Source: Crocinitomix sp. (GTDB taxonomy: Bacteria > Bacteroidota > Bacteroidia > Flavobacteriales_D > Crocinitomicaceae). From it: a stretch of DNA of 64,000 nt. Shown piece by piece: positions 46,970-55,693 of the stretch (positions are counted from its first letter, which is position 1; every line of letters starts with the position of its first letter). Made by a program: the position numbers and the translations under genes. The stretch is from positions 1-64,000 of the forward strand of contig WTCE01000026.1 in NCBI GenBank assembly GCA_013138735.1, in the 5' to 3' direction. Under the pieces are notes generated by a model, which saw only the letters and a program-made list of their open reading frames with translations, was not told the origin of the DNA and did no database searches.

Positions 46970-47803
46970 ATGATAGCATTCAACAATTTTAATTTTGCTT
47001 ATCACAAAAAATATCCGCTCTATGTTGATCTCAATTTAGAACTTTCACCCGGCAAAATATATGGCTTGTTTGGAAAAAATGGAGCGGGAAAATCAACCTT
47101 ACTCAAAAATATTACCGGACTCAATCGACCAACTACCGGCACTGTACAAGTGAACGACAAAACACCGTATAAGCGGAAGCCTTCTTTCTTAAATGACATA
47201 TTTTTAATACCAGAGGAAGTTTATATTCCAGCTATCAGTCGCGAGAACTATATTAAAACCTACGGAAGTTTTTATCCAAATTTTTCGAGAGAGTCATTTT
47301 TATCGCATTTGGATGAATTGGATGTGCCTGAAACAAAAAACTTAACGAAGCTCTCTTTTGGTCAGCAAAAAAAATTCATTATTTCATTTGCCTTAGCCTG
47401 TAATACAAGTGTGCTAATTATGGATGAACCCACCAATGGTTTGGATATTCCCTCTAAAAGTGAATTTAGAAAACTGATGGCCAAAACCATGAACGAGGAT
47501 AAAATCTATATCATTTCTACCCATCAAGTAAGAGATCTTGATAATATTTTAGATCATATCTTAATCGTAAACGCAGGCCAAATTGTATTGGATGCAAGTA
47601 TTTATGAGATCTCAAAAAAGATTGCATTCAATTTTTACCTGAATCTGCCTGAAGAAGTGGTTACAATTGCAGTTGATGAAACAATTGGCGGTTATTCAGT
47701 CATGGAGAAAAACACAATGGATGAAGAAACTACGATCAATCTAGAGCAGCTTTTTAACACGACAATTATGAATCCAGACGCCATTACAACACTTTTTAAA
47801 TAA
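46970..47803 (+). CDS. ABC transporter ATP-binding protein
   Basis: The 277-residue product has Walker A GLFGKNGAGKSTLL, the signature LSFGQQKKF (in place of LSGGQ), Walker B SVLIMDEPTNGLD and H-loop STHQVRDL. It resembles the ABC-2/YtrB-type ATPase with a short C-terminal extension. It begins the four-gene unit of ATPase, permease, GntR regulator and DUF2807-like protein. YtrA-family regulators typically control such transporters. The substrate is unknown. Confidence 0.92.
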   Translation: MIAFNNFNFAYHKKYPLYVDLNLELSPGKIYGLFGKNGAGKSTLLKNITGLNRPTTGTVQVNDKTPYKRKPSFLNDIFLIPEEVYIPAISRENYIKTYGSFYPNFSRESFLSHLDELDVPETKNLTKLSFGQQKKFIISFALACNTSVLIMDEPTNGLDIPSKSEFRKLMAKTMNEDKIYIISTHQVRDLDNILDHILIVNAGQIVLDASIYEISKKIAFNFYLNLPEEVVTIAVDETIGGYSVMEKNTMDEETTINLEQLFNTTIMNPDAITTLFK

Positions 47804-47811
47804 GCCCTATT

Positions 47812-48600
47812 ATGTACGATATTTTCAGTTTAAAACGCTTTTCACTTTCACTTAGAAGACTTTTTGTAGAAAAAGGCATTAAGATGATAGGAAGTATTTT
47901 GATCATTCTTTTTGTGATGGTTCTTTTTATGAATATAAATTTTGCTCCGGGGTTCTATTCAGAAATCCGCATGTTCTTTTTAGTACTTGCATTAATGTTT
48001 GGCCCTGTACTTTATATGAGTGTTGTCGCCAATGAGTTCACTAACCATTCGAAAGGGATTTCCTATTTACTAATGCCCAACTCAACCTTTGAAAAATGGC
48101 TCACAAATAACGTGATCGTAATTGCCATATTTTATATCGTTTTTGGTTTATTATTCCGTTTGGTAGACCTATGGATGATTGGTCGTTTGAATGCTAATTT
48201 TGGATTAGCAGAAGGCAAGGTAACGCCAGTAGAGTTTGCATCAGATATATTTGTCATTTCGGGTCTAATTGGAACCGCTATTTCATTAGGCATTTTATTA
48301 GGATCGCATTATTTTAAGAAAAATAGCATGATTATCTCGCTCTTGCTAATGTTTGGTTTATTTATGTTCGCATTTTTTCTAGATTATATATTTGCCAATA
48401 TGTTATTTGATGGACAAGTTCTTTTTGGCGACTCCGCCCCATTTGGTCCAGTATCGGTTACAGATCCATCCTCAGCAGTTGGACATTATCATCTTGACAT
48501 TCCAATAACAGCAAGACAACTAATTACCTATACCTTTGTGCCAATAATCGCGGGTCTGTCGCTGACTTACTTTGTCAGACTTAAGGAAAAGCAACTCTAA
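47812..48600 (+). CDS. ABC-type transporter permease, multi-pass membrane protein
   Basis: The 262-residue product has about six hydrophobic segments (for example IGSILIILFVMVLFMNINF, FFLVLALMFGPVLYMSVV, VIVIAIFYIVFGLLF and LLLMFGLFMFAFFLDYIF), consistent with an ABC-2 permease. It starts nine bases after the ATPase gene and ends two bases before the GntR gene. No family name was recognised beyond this context. Confidence 0.8.
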   Translation: MYDIFSLKRFSLSLRRLFVEKGIKMIGSILIILFVMVLFMNINFAPGFYSEIRMFFLVLALMFGPVLYMSVVANEFTNHSKGISYLLMPNSTFEKWLTNNVIVIAIFYIVFGLLFRLVDLWMIGRLNANFGLAEGKVTPVEFASDIFVISGLIGTAISLGILLGSHYFKKNSMIISLLLMFGLFMFAFFLDYIFANMLFDGQVLFGDSAPFGPVSVTDPSSAVGHYHLDIPITARQLITYTFVPIIAGLSLTYFVRLKEKQL

Positions 48601-48601
48601 T

Positions 48602-48961
48602 ATGGAATTCAAACAAAAACAAACCATATACCTACAAATTGCTGAAAGCATCTGCGAAAAGATTGTGGGCGGCTTATTATCAGAAGGTGAAAAAATTTCG
48701 AGTATTCGATCTTTGGCTGTTGATTTGGAAGTAAATCCAAATACAGTTCAGCGCACCTATGAACACTTACAATCTGAAGGGGTTATATATACACAGAGAG
48801 GTCTAGGTTATTTCGTATCTGAAGGAGCCAAGGCAAAAATCAAACATACGAGAAAGGCAAAGTTTCTGGAAAAAGAACTCCCTAGCCTTTTTAAAAACAT
48901 GTCATTATTAGATATTGACATTGATTTAATTGTTAAGAAACATAAAGAATTTAAGAAATAA
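48602..48961 (+). CDS. GntR-family (YtrA subfamily) transcriptional regulator
   Basis: The 119-residue product starts at ATG 48602 (MEFKQKQTIYLQIAESICEK). It has the GntR winged helix: GEKISSIRSLAVDLEVNPNTVQRTYEHLQSEGVIYTQRGLGYFV. A short C-terminal helical part (FLEKELPSLFKNMSLLDIDID) follows, the YtrA type rather than a large effector domain. It sits third in the operon and probably represses it by binding the palindromic site at 46930-46953. Confidence 0.92.
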   Translation: MEFKQKQTIYLQIAESICEKIVGGLLSEGEKISSIRSLAVDLEVNPNTVQRTYEHLQSEGVIYTQRGLGYFVSEGAKAKIKHTRKAKFLEKELPSLFKNMSLLDIDIDLIVKKHKEFKK

Positions 48962-48971
48962 TAGCGCAGCA

Positions 48972-49667
48972 ATGAAAACAAGCATCAAATTATTACTCGG
49001 ACTTTTACTAGTGATTATGGGAGGTCTTTTTTACGTCAAATACGACTTGAAACAACAATACAAATCACTTGACACTTCTGACCCCTATTTCGGGTTTGAA
49101 AAAACAGAAGGGCTCCAATTTTCGCACATTAAAATTGAAGGTGGAAATAACAGTCATTTATATATTGAACCGGCTGCAACAAATCGGCTGTTAATTGAAA
49201 AAGGGCTATTGTCTGATGTTTCATATAGCGTGGTGAATGACACCTTGATGATCAATTACTCTCCTACCCAAACTCAAAATGGAGACGGCACTGGAAACTA
49301 TTGGGGTACTCGGGAACGTTCTAGCGTCATTATTGAATATGCTACAGTGGAGTCAATTGTGGCGAGCAATGCCTCAATTGGAATGGAAATGAACGGACAA
49401 AAGCAATTTAAAACACAGCTTTTTGGTGCCTCAAATTTGGAATTATTTACCCAGCAAAAAACATTAGAAGCTTTATCTATTGAAGCACATAACGATTCGA
49501 AGCACCGAATAAACAACAAGGATGGAGTCATGAACTTGGTCTTTTTAAATGTGGCTTTAACAGATCAAAGCATGGCTGAACTGTATCGAATTTCGTTTGA
49601 TAGTAGCGCCATACGCCTAGATTCAACGAGTAGATTATCAGCTGACGCCAATTTTTTCAAAAAATAG
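48972..49667 (+). CDS. DUF2807-like membrane-anchored protein
   Basis: The ATG at 48972 is 10 bases after the GntR stop and gives a 231-residue product with an N-terminal membrane anchor (IKLLLGLLLVIMGGLFYV). The rest is beta-rich with IKIEGGNNSHLYIEP, SVIIEYATVESIVASNASIGM and AQSMAELYRISFDSSAIRLD-like strands, a pattern similar to the DUF2807 (GIN) right-handed beta-helix. It lies last in the ABC operon. The role is unknown. Confidence 0.72.
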   Translation: MKTSIKLLLGLLLVIMGGLFYVKYDLKQQYKSLDTSDPYFGFEKTEGLQFSHIKIEGGNNSHLYIEPAATNRLLIEKGLLSDVSYSVVNDTLMINYSPTQTQNGDGTGNYWGTRERSSVIIEYATVESIVASNASIGMEMNGQKQFKTQLFGASNLELFTQQKTLEALSIEAHNDSKHRINNKDGVMNLVFLNVALTDQSMAELYRISFDSSAIRLDSTSRLSADANFFKK

Positions 49668-49772
49668 CGTTACTAAAATACAATATTGACTTACATAAGT
49701 AAGTTTTAACAAAAATAAAGAAAGCGTGTAACTTTTTTGCGCGAAATTTGTCTAACCTATAGAACCAACCCA

Positions 49773-52316
49773 GTGAAATTGATTTTTGTGTATAAAAACT
49801 TTTTAATTGCCCTTTTATTATTCGGTATTTCCGGCCCTGTTTTTGGCCAGAGTATTACTGGTTTTGTTATGGATGAGGATAACAATCCGCTTCCGTTTAC
49901 TAAAGTGTATCTTAAAAACTTCTCAAGCACTGGTGCTAGTACAGACATTGAAGGGAAATATTCATTTGTCTGTGATTTGGGAGATTATGATGTTATCTAT
50001 AAATGTGTCGGATTTGAGGACTTAGAAGTAAAAGTTACGGTTGACAAGCAAGAACCAACCGTTAAAAACGTTTATTTAAAACAGCAAGATAAGAGACTGA
50101 ATGAGGTTGAGGTGCGCACTAAGCGAAAAAATGTGGGTTGGATGATTGTTCAAAATGTGATCGATCATAAAAAAGACATGATTCAACAAATGGACGCCTA
50201 TAGCTGCGACATTTATATTAAAGGAATAGAAACCTTTGATAAAAAGGAGAAGAAAAATGCTAAGAAAGAGGATGACGAGGGTAAAGGAGAAAAGGATCTT
50301 TTTCAGGAACAAAAGGATGAAATCGCAAAAAAATTAGAGGGAGAAAATCGCTTAAATATGGTTGAGATTAATTTAACCAAACATTTTCAATACCCCAATA
50401 AAATTAAGGAGATTCGAAACGGATATGAAAAAATTGGGAAACCGGGTCAAATTTACTATCAATCAACTACAAGCGGCGAATTTAATTTTTATGAAAGTTT
50501 AATCCGAAAAGATGACCTGCACTTAACGCCAATCGTTTCGCCCTTGCATCCGTCAGGCATTTTATCTTATAAGTATAAATTAACTGCCATAACAACTACA
50601 CTTACCAATGACACCATTTATACGGTTCAAATTTCCCCACGTTCGGTGGGGACTTCAACCTTAAAAGGTGAACTCTATATTTTAAAGAGCGAGTGGGTTT
50701 TAACTGGAGTTGATTTGTCCATGCATAAAGGAAACTTAAAAAAGTATGATGATTTTAGAATTGTACAAGAATATAAGAAGTCTGACTCGCTGTGGTTATT
50801 AGAAAAACAAATTTTTGAGTACAAAACAAAATATGGTCGAGAAACTGTAAAAGGCAGGACACAAGTTGTTTATTCTAATTACATAATCAACCCGACATTT
50901 GAGAAAAAATATTTTTCTAACGAAGTAGGTATTACAACAAAAGAGGCCTACGAACGCGACACAACTTATTGGGATGAAATACGACCAATTCCATTAACTG
51001 TACATGAGCAAAGATCAAAATTTGTACAGGATAGCTTAAAAGCAATTTACACCTCAGAGGTCTATTTAGATTCAATTGATGCTGATTTCAATAAGATAAC
51101 AGCATTAAAAGCGCTTTGGTTTGGGTTTCAGCACCGCAATAGAGAAAAAAAAACGCAATGGTTTTTATCCTCAGTTGCTGATGTTATAGAGCCTTTTAAT
51201 GTTGGAGGTCTTAGATTTGGGCCTGGGTTTGAATATTTTAAAAAATGGGAGAACGAACAATGGATTGATTGGTATAGTGACATGACAATTGGGTTTAACA
51301 ATGCCGATTTACGCGGAAGAGCAAGGTTGTATCATCTTTACGATCCTAAACGATCTGGAAGGTATATCGTTTCATACAATAAGGATGCTGCATTAATTAA
51401 TTGGAACACGAATATAACCGACTTGGCGAACCGGGAAAATGTTTACAACAGGGCATCTGGAACACTTTGGCATTCCATTGAAATTTTGAATGGCTTATAT
51501 TTGGGTACTATGGCTAGGTTAGAGCAACGCTCAGCATTCAGTTTAGATTATAAATTCGTAACATGGATTGACAAATACATTGAAAATGGCCCGCCCATTC
51601 AGTTTGATACATACAATGCCTTTAGAACCACCTTTGATTTATCCTATACGCCTGGTCAAAAATACATGAGCGAACCAAATCGAAAAGTAGTGTTAGGAAG
51701 TCGTTGGCCGACATTTACTGTTTTTTGGGAAAAAGGATGGAAAGGCCCTTTCGGATCAGTCGTAGATTTTGATTATGTGAGCGCAACTATTGAACAAAGT
51801 TTTCAAATTGGGACCATAGGCGTTTCCAAATACAAATTAAAAGCAGGTACTTTTGCCAATCAAGACAGTGTTTTTTATATTGACAGAAAATTCTTTCGAA
51901 AAAATGACCAAAGCACTTGGCTACGTTTCCTTTTTGTCAATCCCTTACAGAACTATCAAAATTTAGATTCTTCTTACCAAACGCAAGAACTTTATCTAGA
52001 AGGACATTATATCCATCATTTTAATGGCGCAATCATTAACAAGATTCCTTTCATGAAAAAGACGGGGATTAAAACTACGTTTGGCGGTGGCTTTGTTTAT
52101 CTTCCTGAGCATGATAATTACTTTTATACCGAGGCCTTTTTCGGTGCTGAGCGCATCTTTAAAATTGCACGAAAAAGATTGCGAGTAGGTGCCTATGCTA
52201 TATTCAGTGTTTCGAGCAATGAGTTTGCGTTACCGCAAGAGGATCAGCCAAAAAATTTCCAATTCAAAGTATCATTTGATATAATGGATGATCGGGATTT
52301 GAAATTTAATTTTTAA
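49773..52316 (+). CDS. DUF5686/carboxypeptidase-regulatory-like outer-membrane protein
   Basis: The start is probably GTG at 49773 (VKLIFVYKNFLIALLLFGIS, a signal peptide ending VFGQ); the open frame continues to a TTG at 49737. The product of about 847 residues has a carboxypeptidase-regulatory domain (SITGFVMDEDNNPLPFTKVYLKNF, about 25-100). DUF5686 follows with VRTKRKNVGWMIVQNVIDHK, PIVSPLHPSGILSYKYKL and DRRFFRKNDQSTWLRF-type barrel strands. Such proteins are TonB-receptor-like outer-membrane barrels without a plug. The upstream TAACTTTT could be a -7 box. Substrate is unknown. Confidence 0.85.
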   Translation: MKLIFVYKNFLIALLLFGISGPVFGQSITGFVMDEDNNPLPFTKVYLKNFSSTGASTDIEGKYSFVCDLGDYDVIYKCVGFEDLEVKVTVDKQEPTVKNVYLKQQDKRLNEVEVRTKRKNVGWMIVQNVIDHKKDMIQQMDAYSCDIYIKGIETFDKKEKKNAKKEDDEGKGEKDLFQEQKDEIAKKLEGENRLNMVEINLTKHFQYPNKIKEIRNGYEKIGKPGQIYYQSTTSGEFNFYESLIRKDDLHLTPIVSPLHPSGILSYKYKLTAITTTLTNDTIYTVQISPRSVGTSTLKGELYILKSEWVLTGVDLSMHKGNLKKYDDFRIVQEYKKSDSLWLLEKQIFEYKTKYGRETVKGRTQVVYSNYIINPTFEKKYFSNEVGITTKEAYERDTTYWDEIRPIPLTVHEQRSKFVQDSLKAIYTSEVYLDSIDADFNKITALKALWFGFQHRNREKKTQWFLSSVADVIEPFNVGGLRFGPGFEYFKKWENEQWIDWYSDMTIGFNNADLRGRARLYHLYDPKRSGRYIVSYNKDAALINWNTNITDLANRENVYNRASGTLWHSIEILNGLYLGTMARLEQRSAFSLDYKFVTWIDKYIENGPPIQFDTYNAFRTTFDLSYTPGQKYMSEPNRKVVLGSRWPTFTVFWEKGWKGPFGSVVDFDYVSATIEQSFQIGTIGVSKYKLKAGTFANQDSVFYIDRKFFRKNDQSTWLRFLFVNPLQNYQNLDSSYQTQELYLEGHYIHHFNGAIINKIPFMKKTGIKTTFGGGFVYLPEHDNYFYTEAFFGAERIFKIARKRLRVGAYAIFSVSSNEFALPQEDQPKNFQFKVSFDIMDDRDLKFNF

Positions 52317-53099
52317 GAGGATTTGACTTACTGTTTTCTTAATCGAATTAGTCAATGGCACGCAGATAAAGCTGATCAAGCAGATGAACGCTGATTTTTT
52401 TTAATCTTGTTATCGCAGAACATCAAGTGTAGCGTTTATCCTCATGGATACTATAGCCTTTTTAACTTCGAAATTCGACGTTCTTTGTTCGATATTCGGC
52501 ATTTGTTTTCTATTAAACCCAAAAGAACCTAGTAAAGGAAGGGTTGTATCCTCATAAGGATTGAGACTAATGGAACTCAGATATTGAAATTTGTATGAAT
52601 CAATCATTTTTAATAATGAATGTCGATTAACGATTTTTGAATGTCGAAGTAAAAACAACTAGAAGGCTCAAACTTTTATGGAAGTTCGAATTGTAAATAA
52701 AAAATACCAACTTAAATCTTACATTTTTTAACTTCGAAATTCGGCGTTCCTTGTTCGATATTCGACATTCGTTTTTACCAAACTCCTTTGTATTGTACGA
52801 TTAAATTTTGATAATGAAAGGGATCTGTGAAACTTAATTTGGTAAAATAATAATTCAATCAATGACACGCAGAAAGCGCTGATCTTAGTCCGCCTGAGGC
52901 GGACTGATTTTTTTAATCTTATTATCCTACAACATTAAGTATAAAGATTAAACTTGATGGATAGTATTGCCCTTTCATCAATGCCAAACGGATGACGCTC
53001 CAGATAGTGATCTGAATAGTAGATGATCGCTGATTTTTTTCTATCTATTTAAGCGCATACAATTCACCGTTTTCTTATCCAATTTATTAATTTCATGCC
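52317..53099. repeat. Repeat-rich non-coding interval
   Basis: This 783-base interval has no supported gene. Two diverged copies of a unit with ACGCAGA-AA-GCTGATC, CTGATTTTTTTAATC and TTATC (52354-52460 and 52863-52975), a third partial one (52985-53060), and two near-identical copies of a TTCGAAATTCG-GTTC-TTGTTCGATATTCG unit (52461-52510 and 52725-52776) fill it. An inverted partial copy of the second unit lies at about 52617-52655. An 82-codon reverse ORF at 52410-52658 is a product of these repeats. Confidence 0.7.
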
Positions 53100-53645
53100 A
53101 TGGAAAGTTTTGAATTTGAAATTGAATTTGATGAGGCTAGAGAACGTAAGGCTTTAAATGCTCAGTTGAAGCGTATCTGGAAAAAAAACATAACAATTGC
53201 CTATATTTTCATAGGATTTGGAGCTTTACTTCTAATTTTAAAATTCATTGAACATGGCTCCTTAATAGTTGACGGAGAACCAATATATGTCCCTCTTTTC
53301 GTTCTTCTTTTTGGCGGTGTTCTTTTGTTTTTACGCTATAAGTCAAAGAAAATGTCTCATGAACGACTAAGGAAAGTGCTTGATGTGCTAAAAACAAAAG
53401 CGTCATCTACGACATTTATTAACGATACTAATTTTGGAGTCCGTGGGGGATTTGGAGACTGCGCATTGCATTGGAATAGCTTTTCTACAATTGATTACTG
53501 GGACGGATATTTATTAGTTTATCATGCAGGAAAAGGCACTACCCCAATATCGATTAGTGTGGATGAAGTTGGTAAAGAAAATTTCGAGCGTGTTTTAGCG
53601 GCCGTTAAAACTAAAATAGATGACCTCAAAAATGAAGTTCAATAA
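53100..53645 (+). CDS. Two-helix membrane protein, YcxB-like
   Basis: The 181-residue product has an acidic N-terminus (MESFEFEIEFDEARERKALN), two adjacent transmembrane helices (IAYIFIGFGALLLILKF and VPLFVLLFGGVLLFLRY), and a C-terminal beta-rich domain with DGYLLVYHAGKGTTPISISVDEV. The order (charged head, two helices, soluble beta domain with an aromatic and a closing helix) resembles the YcxB-like family. Function is unknown. Its stop codon is directly beside that of the convergent GldM-like gene. Confidence 0.65.
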   Translation: MESFEFEIEFDEARERKALNAQLKRIWKKNITIAYIFIGFGALLLILKFIEHGSLIVDGEPIYVPLFVLLFGGVLLFLRYKSKKMSHERLRKVLDVLKTKASSTTFINDTNFGVRGGFGDCALHWNSFSTIDYWDGYLLVYHAGKGTTPISISVDEVGKENFERVLAAVKTKIDDLKNEVQ

Positions 53646-54362
53646 TTATCCAGAAACGGGATTACGCCAACGATTTCCATCTGGATCAGGTTCATAATCA
53701 GTATTACGCTTCACTTTTTTAATATAGGTTTGATCCATCTTTACTTTTCGAGCAATTCCATCTGGTGCAATAATGGTCACATTATCAAAATAAACCCTCG
53801 TTCCCTTCTTCGCTTTTTTAAAGGCGGCCTTAAAATCATCTGTCAGCTTTGCATCCGTATTTGTAAACGTTGTTTTGCCAATATTAATTGACCATTCAAG
53901 TATTCGAAACTTAACACCCGTTAAATGAACGCTTTCATCATACCTAACAGAAAAGCGGTTTTGGTGAAAAAGATTTGTTTCTTTCACATGGTTAAAATCC
54001 TTGTTCATAGCAATTCCACCCAAATAAATTTTTGGCTTTGGCAATGCTTTTATTATATATCGCTCGCTCCATAAACTAGTCGTATCAGATCCGAGAATAC
54101 ATTTGATACTCAAAGTTAAATTGCGCTTTCCTGCTTTCGGCCTAACATAAAACTGTCCTTTATTCCGCATGGTCACTTCTGCATCTGCAGATGAAACATA
54201 GACCGAGTCGCATACTTCGCAGGTATAAATTTCTAATGGATTATCATAGCCACGATAAAGAATCCGTGTATCAGGATTGCTAATCAAACCTTTGATTGCG
54301 TTATTTTGACTAAAGCTCAAAACGCCTTGCATAAGTATCCAAGAAAAAATCGAAAATTTCAT
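53646..54362 (-). CDS. Stand-alone GldM C-terminal-domain-like protein
   Basis: The ATG at 54362 gives a 238-residue product with a signal peptide (MKFSIFSWILMQGVLSFSQ). The rest follows the C-terminal half of GldM, the T9SS motor shaft protein: TRILYRGYDNPLEIYTC (GldM: L-Y-r-G-v-x-N-P-l), then GQFYVRPKAGKRNLTLSI, KALPKPKIYLGGIAMN, VKFRILEWSINIGK and RVYFDNVTIIAPDGIARKV. No transmembrane N-terminus or the other GldM domains are present. It would be periplasmic. It may be a paralogue of the GldM D3/D4 region; its task is unknown. Confidence 0.68.
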   Translation of the reverse strand: MKFSIFSWILMQGVLSFSQNNAIKGLISNPDTRILYRGYDNPLEIYTCEVCDSVYVSSADAEVTMRNKGQFYVRPKAGKRNLTLSIKCILGSDTTSLWSERYIIKALPKPKIYLGGIAMNKDFNHVKETNLFHQNRFSVRYDESVHLTGVKFRILEWSINIGKTTFTNTDAKLTDDFKAAFKKAKKGTRVYFDNVTIIAPDGIARKVKMDQTYIKKVKRNTDYEPDPDGNRWRNPVSG

Positions 54363-54485
54363 ATTAGAGTAAAGATAAAATAAAAACACTTGACTAACAA
54401 AGCGTCCTTAATAAAAATAAACGTTGCGTGAAATTTGCATTTCTAACTGAAATACAATACATTAGGGACAACCAATAACCAATTT

Positions 54486-54587
54486 ATGGACACTTACTAC
54501 CTTGCATGGAAAATATTAGGAGTGGTTGTTATCCTTTTTTTAGCCTACACTTTTTTCGTGGTTAAAAACAAAGAAGAACAAGGCTAA
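54486..54587 (+). CDS. Small membrane protein (33 residues)
   Basis: A 33-codon ORF reads MDTYYLAWKILGVVVILFLA followed by YTFFVVKNKEEQG. It has a hydrophobic core of about 18 residues (LGVVVILFLAYTFFVV) and a charged C-terminal tail, the plan of a single-pass small membrane protein. The A-rich leader (CCAATAACCAATTT) fits Bacteroidota start regions, and its 3' end lies 16 bases before the stop of the convergent T9SS gene. It is too short for standard gene callers and has no recognised family. Confidence 0.45.
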   Translation: MDTYYLAWKILGVVVILFLAYTFFVVKNKEEQG

Positions 54588-54603
54588 TTGACCTTTTAGC
54601 CAA

Positions 54604-55584
54604 CTATTGCACAAAACTAATACGTTCTTGATAGACGCTATCATTCACATCAGTTACACGTAATAGATAGACTCCTGTATTCAAACCTAACTGACTTAAA
54701 TCCAACAAAGTATCAACCCCTTGGTAAACTATTCGTCCTAATGCATCCGTTAAAACAACCGTCTTAAGTTTTATTTTTGTCTGAATAGTCAATGAACCAT
54801 TCGTTGGATTAGGATAAACCACTAGCACATTTAATTCAGTTTCTGGAATGGAAACGCTAGGATCATTACTATTGATGACTCCAACTGCATCTAAATCAAA
54901 ACCACCACTTTCAAAATCGGTTTTAAATGGATCATTAATTATATGTGCATGACTATCATACGTACTATGTGCCCAATCAATGGCGCCGATTACATCAATA
55001 ATACGCACATACTTTACATCCGTTAAATCAATACCTGGTTCATCCACAATATCCTCCAAGTCGAATGGCGTTCCAAAACCTTGTCTGTATTTCCCGGCTA
55101 AATTGTAAATTTCGGTAGGATCCGTATCTCCAAAAGTTCCAGTTTGAACATCTGTCTGCGTCAATGATCTAGAAGGGACCCGTACAAAGTTTATACCGTC
55201 TGAACTCACCTCCACATGCGCCAATTCTAAATAAGTATCTGAAAAACTATTTTCAAAAACCAAAAAGTCAAAGCCTTCTCCATTATGAAAAGCATATTCA
55301 AAAGTTACTGTGATGGAACCATTATCACCCAAACTCACCACATCTGCGCTATTGCCCTCGGCGTACCCTAAGGCATCCGTTGAGTCTCCGTAAGAGGCCA
55401 ACGGTCCATCAGGAATTGACATATCTTCTAATCCGCGATTAAACGATACAACCTCAGTAGCCCAAGCAAATATTACGCTCGAGTCTTTGTGAATCGCAGT
55501 TGTCCCTGGCTCCCCAGCCGCCGGGGCATACTGTGCAAATGAAGTAAGTGAAGTGAGAAGCGTGATAAATGTTAATGTTTTCAT
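54604..55584 (-). CDS. T9SS type A secreted protein of the cobalamin operon
   Basis: The 326-residue product has a signal peptide (MKTLTFITLLTSLTSFAQ), a large beta-rich domain with GSITVTFEYAFHNGEGFDFLVFEN, FVRVPSRSLTQTDV, GFGTPFDLEDIVDEPGIDL and GGFDLDAVGVIN, and a T9SS type A domain (VVYPNPTNGSLTIQ, then LGLNTGVYLLRVT and ERISFVQ). It is last in the riboswitch-controlled operon, separated from the propeller lipoprotein gene by a heptamer array. The domain type is known from secreted Bacteroidota proteins but its function is not; a B12-capture role is inferred only from context. Confidence 0.83.
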   Translation of the reverse strand: MKTLTFITLLTSLTSFAQYAPAAGEPGTTAIHKDSSVIFAWATEVVSFNRGLEDMSIPDGPLASYGDSTDALGYAEGNSADVVSLGDNGSITVTFEYAFHNGEGFDFLVFENSFSDTYLELAHVEVSSDGINFVRVPSRSLTQTDVQTGTFGDTDPTEIYNLAGKYRQGFGTPFDLEDIVDEPGIDLTDVKYVRIIDVIGAIDWAHSTYDSHAHIINDPFKTDFESGGFDLDAVGVINSNDPSVSIPETELNVLVVYPNPTNGSLTIQTKIKLKTVVLTDALGRIVYQGVDTLLDLSQLGLNTGVYLLRVTDVNDSVYQERISFVQ

Positions 55585-55601
55585 TTTTTTTATGTTTTGC
55601 T

Positions 55602-55692
55602 ACTGAGTACTTGGTACTGAGTACTTGGTACTGAGTACTTGGCACTTGGTACTGAGTACTTGGCACTTGGTACTTGGTACTTGGTACTTGGT
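55602..55692. repeat. Heptamer tandem array, 13 units
   Basis: Thirteen 7-bp units run without a break: ACTTGGT (6), ACTGAGT (4; alternating with the first type at the left end), ACTTGGC (2) and one more. The array ends two bases before the stop codon of the propeller lipoprotein gene and starts 17 bases from the downstream gene's start codon. It fills nearly the whole gap between two genes of the B12 operon. On the minus strand it reads ACCAAGT and ACTCAGT repeats. Confidence 0.9.
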
Positions 55693-55693
55693 A

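Noticed and set aside
52410-52658. 82-codon reverse ORF in the repeat-rich interval
   Set aside because: It is composed of the TTCGAAATTCG-type and ACGCAGA-type repeats and has no recognisable domain.
53646-54362. Full-length GldM
   Set aside because: Only the C-terminal half is matched; the membrane helix and N-terminal domains of GldM are absent and the protein has a signal peptide.
55602-55692. CRISPR-like array
   Set aside because: The units are seven bases with no spacers, so it is a simple tandem repeat.
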